A DNA stretch of 64,000 nucleotides from Verpa conica (Eukaryota > Ascomycota > Pezizomycetes > Pezizales > Morchellaceae), in assembly GCA_033030425.1 (NCBI GenBank), contig JAUFSD010000017.1:1240001-1304000 (forward strand). The letters run 5' to 3'. This document shows, piece by piece, positions 58,786 to 64,000 of this stretch (position 1 is the stretch's first letter; each line of letters starts with the position of its first letter). A model generated the notes under the pieces. That model was not told the DNA's origin, made no database searches, and saw only the letters and a program-made list of their open reading frames with translations. Position numbers and translations under genes: made by a program.

Positions 58786-61700
58786 TCAGTTCCCTCCAGC
58801 TCCAGTTGCAATCAGTTCTGTCGCCCGTTTTTCCAGCTCCGTGCGGTTTCCGGAAGCTTCAACAAATGCCCACGCCTTGCCTACAATCAACAGCCATATA
58901 TTCCGGAACTGCCCTAAGATATGAGACAAATATACTGCCACTAATGCTGTCGTATGAGAATCGGAGGCTGCCATGAACTCAGTGGCAGCAGCGACATCTG
59001 AGAGCCCCATTATTCGTGCAAGCTCCATAGTGTATGGGTATGACCCATCGAATAGTTGTATCCGGATAAGCTTTTCAAGCTTCTCACGTGGTGTGTAAAT
59101 GGTTGTCGGTGGCACCACTTCGTGATTATATGGGATCTCGTCGTCTTCCTCTTGCAGGTCGTCTCCCCTTTTCGTCCATTTTTTCTCTTCCAGTGGCCCA
59201 TTAATTCCTTGTAGGTAACTATGTAACTGGGTGGCTGCGGGTACGGGTAATGGTGTATGGGGGGGGGCTGATATTTCCCCTTCCACCTTGTTCTCTCCAG
59301 ATTTTAGGGGAGACTGGGGGTAGTAAGCAAAATGGTATATGTCATCCTCTAAGGAAGACGCTGAGGAGTTTATTCTTTCCGCCGCCATGAAAAATGCTGG
59401 GGATATACGGGAGGCTAATATATCATTTTCCACCGAGGGAGACGCTGGGGATATACTGGAGTTACCCATTGTTGCTGGGGATATACTGGAGTTACTCATT
59501 TCTGCAATTGGGGATATACGTATGGAACGCTTTTTCTCTCTCTCTTGGCGGAGTTTTTGTAAGAGGGTTTTCTTACCATCAACGGGTCGTCTCGGGGGCG
59601 GGGACGAGGGTAATGCTTGGGGTATTAGGGGACTCATAGACTGTAGTCCACTGAAACCTTGTGAACCCCTAGATGGGGAAAGAAGTGAAGAAGCATAGGA
59701 GGAGTATACTTTAGGGGATTCGCCTGTGGGGTGGAAGTAGCTTCTGTGAGGGTTACTAGAAAGACCACTATTTTTCGACGTGTCCATGGAAACACTGCCC
59801 ACCGCATCGGTGACCAAATCCCAAGAATTTGGAGTCATAGGCTGGGTACCTAGGGGTGGTTTGAGCATCCTCACCATGCTGCTTCCAGTACTCTCATGTG
59901 ATACAACATTCATTCGGGTAATTCTCCTTCCAGGATTTGAGATAGCACCCCTAGCCTTGAGGTGTTGTGGCGGTAATGATACCGGTACTTTAGGTAAAAC
60001 CATCAAGCTATGAACCGCAGATGTTGGTGTTGATACTGTAGGAGTGTCCATATTCGTATCCCCATCTATATCTGAATCGGTCATGGAGTCATCAGGTCCA
60101 TTATCTCTCTCCTTCGGTGAGTTTGCAACTTTAGCGACCTCTTCGGGAATATCACTCTTCTCAAATAGAATTTCTTCTTCGACAGCAACAAAACTCGTCC
60201 ATTTTGATACTAGCGCCCACTTGACTGCAAATTTCTCTCCCTCGCGTTCAACGTACTCGGCAATTTTCTCTGGGGTCTCATTTATAGCAACTCCATAGTT
60301 CCCACTATGAATCCAGCTTCGACCCTCTTCGAGATCACGGAGTGCCATGCGGGCTCCCAGCTGGTGGATGGTTGTATCAGGGTTTTCAAGGCGAGTCACA
60401 GGGATATCCATCATCAGCTTATCGCCGTCAGAGCTGGTAGCTTTCAGGGTCACCAACTTTGGTACCATAAGGTCCTTTGATGGTGGCAGTAAGAGGTACA
60501 CCACCGATCGCTCGAATGGGAATAAAGTTGGTATATTGAATGGGGCTTGAAGGACCTCCGGGCCAGTAATATCCTTAAGATGTGAGAAACGACTATCATT
60601 CCCACTAGATGCACCACTAAACTTGCCACGCTTGAGTTTTTCCTGCGGCTTAGGAGACATTCTGAGTGGAGCCACCGCCTTGTCAAAGAGCTTGATTACT
60701 CTTGATTTTTTCTTTGGTAAGAGATCAGGTGATTTCTGGGGGGGTGATTTCCTGACTTGAAGGGTCCTCTTCCTGCGGGTTCCTGTGCTAGAGGGGGGAG
60801 TGATTTCACCGCCGTCGCTGTCGTCAGTCGATATATCTCCATCTTCCTCATAAACAACTTCAAGCCTATAATCACCGATGTGATCACTTAATGCGCTGTT
60901 CAGCATCCGAACTACTTTGCCTTCCAGCACCCCTTCTTTTGAATGCTCTTCTCCCGGCGCTAGAATCTCAGAATATCCACCCCCCGCCCGCGCAACACCC
61001 TCCACAAGAGCATGCGAAACACCTCTTCCAATACCAAGACTGAAAACCCTAAGCCTCCCCTTACTCTGCTGCCGTGCCATCGCCACGAAGCTGAGTAGAC
61101 TATCCAAACCCCATATCTCACCATCAGTAAGGATCATAACCTCCGTATTATTTTCCACCTGTCCTGGCTGCTCTCTGCGATTGAAAATCTCCATAATCGG
61201 CGGGAGCATTTCAGTCCCACCCATGTTTGCGCTGAAACTTTCAATGTTCCGCTCAGCCCACTCTAGTGTTTCACGGGTATAGTCCTGAGGCTGCGGCCAA
61301 AGGAATGAATACGAATTTCCAAAGGACACAATGTTGAACCTACAACCGACCGGAAGTGATTTCATAAAGATTCTCAAGGCGGACTTCATCGGCTCTATCT
61401 TATCCTGCATGGAGCCTGAGCAATCGACCAAAAAAATCACATCTGATTTCTTTGAGGATTTAGGCATATTGAAACGTGGCACAAGCGTCACCATCAATGC
61501 CTTCTGATCCGGAATCGTAGGATGTGTCTCTAGCAGGGCTTGCTCTTTAGATAAGAAATGCGGAGTGATGGTAGTAACAATAAGCACAAAGTCTTCTGAA
61601 AAAACACTATCAGATTGGAATAGTGTTGCTAGGGCTTTCTTAGGATTATATCCTCCTTTTCCGCCCCCGGATTGGTTCTCGACTGAGTCTTTGTGGGTTC

Positions 61701-62361
61701 CAAGGAGAACCGATATCGGGTGCGAGGTGCTCTCTACGCTCCTTATGTTTTCCGCCATCGTCACCTCAACAGAAAGCTTGATACCCGTACCAGACAAGCT
61801 AATAGAATCATTACCAAGCGCAACCGGCGGTGTACCGTACCGGGGCGCAATAGCCGTAGGAACCGTGAACCTGATACCATCGGCTTCCGAGTCGTGTTTC
61901 AGCTCTGTAATGTATTCGATTTCGACCTTGATTGTAACTCCAGGCGGGATATTTCCAAGCTGGGTACTAAAGATCTCGGTCGTTTCTTGCCCAAGTAGGC
62001 CTGCTGTCTGGCCATTCTCGACAGCTTTGTCAAAGGTTGCTTTTGCTGCTTCTTTGGTTTGGATAACTCCCGTTATGACCTTTGTGTCGCCGATATGGCA
62101 GACGAATGAAACGACACAGCAGTTCGCGTAGAGTGGGAATGTGTATCTGGCGTTGTCTATTGGTCGGTTTTTGGACGGGTTATGGAAGGTTTGGGTTAGG
62201 GTCGTGCGTGTGGTCGTTGAGAGGATCTTGGCATTGAGATATACTGAGAGTAATGGTAAGTATACGGGTTGTGACCTATGGTAATAGGACTCGGTGGTAG
62301 TGTCGCCGTGATGGAAATGAATCCCAGAAACCTGATCTGTGTAGGTGTAGGTGGTGCTCAT
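58786..62361 (-). CDS. VIT and von Willebrand factor A domain protein, 1191 aa
   Basis: This is a single intronless frame. Residues about 35-165 form a VIT (vault/inter-alpha-trypsin) domain. It is followed by a vWA domain, about 305-480, with an intact MIDAS: DCSGS (313-317), Thr383 in GGTEM and Asp413 in LTDGE. The middle (about 500-1000) is largely disordered, with SP sites and repeated SISPA motifs at about 930-1010. A conserved C-terminal helical block (about 1075-1185, LIRIQLFDGSYPYTMELARIMG) is like the tail of other VIT/vWA proteins. Family members are inter-alpha-trypsin inhibitor heavy chain- and PARP4-like scaffolds. There is no signal peptide, so it is probably cytoplasmic and binds partners through a metal at the MIDAS. 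The biological role in fungi is unknown. Confidence 0.92.
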   Translation of the reverse strand: MSTTYTYTDQVSGIHFHHGDTTTESYYHRSQPVYLPLLSVYLNAKILSTTTRTTLTQTFHNPSKNRPIDNARYTFPLYANCCVVSFVCHIGDTKVITGVIQTKEAAKATFDKAVENGQTAGLLGQETTEIFSTQLGNIPPGVTIKVEIEYITELKHDSEADGIRFTVPTAIAPRYGTPPVALGNDSISLSGTGIKLSVEVTMAENIRSVESTSHPISVLLGTHKDSVENQSGGGKGGYNPKKALATLFQSDSVFSEDFVLIVTTITPHFLSKEQALLETHPTIPDQKALMVTLVPRFNMPKSSKKSDVIFLVDCSGSMQDKIEPMKSALRIFMKSLPVGCRFNIVSFGNSYSFLWPQPQDYTRETLEWAERNIESFSANMGGTEMLPPIMEIFNRREQPGQVENNTEVMILTDGEIWGLDSLLSFVAMARQQSKGRLRVFSLGIGRGVSHALVEGVARAGGGYSEILAPGEEHSKEGVLEGKVVRMLNSALSDHIGDYRLEVVYEEDGDISTDDSDGGEITPPSSTGTRRKRTLQVRKSPPQKSPDLLPKKKSRVIKLFDKAVAPLRMSPKPQEKLKRGKFSGASSGNDSRFSHLKDITGPEVLQAPFNIPTLFPFERSVVYLLLPPSKDLMVPKLVTLKATSSDGDKLMMDIPVTRLENPDTTIHQLGARMALRDLEEGRSWIHSGNYGVAINETPEKIAEYVEREGEKFAVKWALVSKWTSFVAVEEEILFEKSDIPEEVAKVANSPKERDNGPDDSMTDSDIDGDTNMDTPTVSTPTSAVHSLMVLPKVPVSLPPQHLKARGAISNPGRRITRMNVVSHESTGSSMVRMLKPPLGTQPMTPNSWDLVTDAVGSVSMDTSKNSGLSSNPHRSYFHPTGESPKVYSSYASSLLSPSRGSQGFSGLQSMSPLIPQALPSSPPPRRPVDGKKTLLQKLRQEREKKRSIRISPIAEMSNSSISPATMGNSSISPASPSVENDILASRISPAFFMAAERINSSASSLEDDIYHFAYYPQSPLKSGENKVEGEISAPPHTPLPVPAATQLHSYLQGINGPLEEKKWTKRGDDLQEEDDEIPYNHEVVPPTTIYTPREKLEKLIRIQLFDGSYPYTMELARIMGLSDVAAATEFMAASDSHTTALVAVYLSHILGQFRNIWLLIVGKAWAFVEASGNRTELEKRATELIATGAGGN
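59390..59530 (-). repeat. Short repeated unit encoding SISPA motifs
   Basis: On the plus strand GGGGATATAC recurs four times (59399, 59447, 59478 and 59509), and two neighbouring copies extend to GCTGGGGATATACTGGAGTTAC. In protein this gives repeated NSSISPA-like segments with SP sites. Confidence 0.75.
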
Positions 62362-63765
62362 TTTGGCGATTTAGTCTGATAGGTTGGAGTATGGACATAA
62401 CCTGAGTTTAGGTTCTAGATATGCAATACTCAATTAGGTGATGAATAACGAGTAATGACTAGTCATATCCACTTTACCTTTCAGAGTAATATTGCAAATG
62501 CCTAAACAGATGTACCTGGCATTCGATTTGTTAAGGGCATAATCGCATGTGTTCTAAGAATCTCAAAATCAGCACAAGAAAAGCCACACCACTCAGGACC
62601 CACTCACAGCTCAACCTTGTCGTGAATGTTTATTCCAACAAAAAAAAACCCCTCAAGGAAAGACTCACTATTTAAGCCTATTGTTTCTGGGGGGTATGAA
62701 AGGGGCAGTGTAAAGGCACATAAGAATCCAAGACGAAGATCTAATACTTCTACATAGCCGCGTATGCAAGGATTCTAGGCTTCAGCCTCACATCTGGTGA
62801 TCCGACACTAGGCAACTGTCTTATCGATAAACTAAGCGCATAACCTCAAGAGGAAGTCATCAGGTATCACTCGAGAAGGCGGGGTAGGAATAGGCGCGGC
62901 TTGAGGGCTAAAAGTGCACAGCAAAGCCAGTCACCCCAAGGCTTTTGTGTTACAAAATACTTACCGGCAAGGCTTAGATTATTATTGACCCTGCCCCGCA
63001 CACAAGGCTGAGCAAATAAGCGAATGGACTTTCGAGCTTATTCGTAAGCGATCTAATCAGAATAAATCTCCTTAGCAAGGCTTCGGGCTTCGGGTCCGAG
63101 GGATAGATATCGTTTTAAACTGAATATTAAAGTCTTCCTATTGCAGTGTTAGTACATATCCCGGCGCCGGGGGGGGAGGGATTTTTTTACTTCCAAACTC
63201 GGAGTGGGGGGTCTAATGTCTTGGTTGGCCCAAGCATAACTATTTTGCTAATCTCGTAGTGTGATTTCTACGTTATGGGAAACTCCATAAATTATTCCAG
63301 ATCTATCTCAATTTAACACTAAATGCTGGTACTGATACATTTTCTCCCATAACTTTCCAATAACACAAAGGAGAAACCCGGAATAACCAAAGAAAAAGAG
63401 GCTAATAAACGCCGTGTATAACTAACCGAAACCATAACAAAAACCTATAAAAAAGAAAGCCACCATATTTAAAAAAAAAAGGAAATTCGTTAAAAAAAGA
63501 AATATTAGAATACAACAGCCAAGAGGGAAAAAAAAGAAACCGCTTGGCTTAGTTACTGGATATATACGTGGCTACAAATTAACGAGAAATTGAAAGAACG
63601 ACTTATGAGATGTTATGAAAAAAGAGACATTAGTTGTGAGCTGATGTCTAAATAGTTTTTGAGCCTTCTGCGTTGTTATTACTCCGGAAGCCGATGACGA
63701 TAAAGCATGTAGCTGAAGCCGTATAGAGAAAGAATGAAGGAAATTTGTGTAAAAGGCAAAGTAGT
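62362..63765. other. Promoter of the VIT/vWA gene and 3' flank of the exchanger gene
   Basis: No gene is visible. The left part should hold the VIT/vWA promoter and leader; the right part is A-rich and lies downstream of the exchanger stop. Confidence 0.6.
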
Positions 63766-64000
63766 TTATCTCTTGCTATTGATATTCTGTGCCAAGGTAC
63801 CATCTTCGGGATAGAACCATGAGGCAAGACAGATGATGAGGTATAGCGCAACCAAAAGGTTTCCCTCGAGATAATTTGATTTCCCATCCTATATCAAACA
63901 TCAGCGTTAGAGGTCGGCTCGAGAAAAGAAATCTGGGGGGGGAGAACTGAAACTTACCTGAATCAAATAATTGACCAAAAGTACACTGACAAACAAAATC
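63766..64000 (-). CDS. C-terminal end of a VCX1-type Ca2+/H+ exchanger (partial)
   Basis: Two exons are visible on the minus strand: 63958-64000, cut by the window edge, and 63766-63888. They are joined across a 69-nt intron (GTAAGT donor, GATATAG acceptor) at phase 0. The joined product reads VSVLLVNYLIQ then DGKSNYLEGNLLVALYLII, followed by a short hydrophilic tail, then stop. The DGKSNYLEG motif between two hydrophobic segments is the conserved last loop of CAX/VCX1 vacuolar calcium/proton exchangers, which load calcium into the vacuole using the proton gradient. The ATG-initiated frame in exon 2 is not the real start. The bulk of the gene lies beyond the right edge. Confidence 0.85.

Noticed and set aside
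61565..62131. 188-residue plus-strand frame
   Set aside because: It is antisense to the VIT domain, which is clearly coding on the minus strand.
63648..63887. 79-residue minus-strand frame starting MGNQIISRE
   Set aside because: It is the wrong phase of the last exon of the Ca2+/H+ exchanger. The conserved DGKSNYLEG reading is in another frame joined to 63958-64000.
1..64000. CRISPR array, bacterial operon or rRNA locus
   Set aside because: There are no regularly spaced direct repeats, and no 5S, 18S or 28S signatures were seen. The intron-containing genes are eukaryotic.

Overview
This is a nuclear window from a filamentous ascomycete, probably Pezizomycotina. The genes carry short spliceosomal introns (53-100 nt, GT..AG). 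The gene set fits a mould: a galactan-type GH43 secreted hydrolase, a short PI-PLC, a SRAP protein, a VCX1-like Ca2+/H+ exchanger and a fungal multi-finger C2H2 protein. The tRNA-Asn has a 13-nt intron. I cannot name the genus from sequence alone.

Layout. 1-10.7 kb is nearly gene-free. It holds one small spliced zinc-ribbon gene (4724-5039) and a 355-bp foldback element (7468-7822) in AT-rich, CTAG-rich sequence. A long coiled-coil gene follows (10760-13344, +). A degenerate retroposon copy lies at about 14.35-14.74 kb. A C2H2 zinc-finger gene follows (17329-19281, -). 19.3-26.4 kb is non-coding. The gene-rich core runs from 26.4 to 43 kb: GH43/CBM-like galactanase (26367-27957, +), phospholipase C (29606-31534, -), SRAP protein (33106-34452, -) divergent from an epoxide hydrolase (35383-36947, +), and a protein with eleven PQPxE-type repeats (40356-42977, -). 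43-53.5 kb is mostly empty and simple-repeat-rich. A frameshifted hypothetical gene (53568-54617, -) follows, then a 439-bp retroposon with an 18-bp target duplication (55239-55677), an intron-containing tRNA-Asn (56567-56653), a VIT/von Willebrand A protein (58786-62361, -), and the 3' end of a VCX1-type exchanger running off the right edge (63766-64000, -).

Genes are monocistronic, as expected for a fungus. The clearest shared regulatory space is the 930-bp divergent promoter between the SRAP and epoxide-hydrolase genes, which carries four ACGCGT boxes. PLC and the Ca2+/H+ exchanger both belong to calcium signalling, but they are 32 kb apart and nothing here links them.

The most interesting items are: a SRAP protein that has lost the family's N-terminal catalytic Cys but gained two PIP-box-like motifs; the eleven-copy PQPxE/RRSxRP motif array; the foldback element with 115-bp arms, nested perfect palindromes and a 6-bp flanking repeat; the retroposon with an 18-bp target-site duplication; and two genes each broken by a single-base frameshift. 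I saw no convincing new defence or biosynthetic system. All exon boundaries and counts were worked out by eye.
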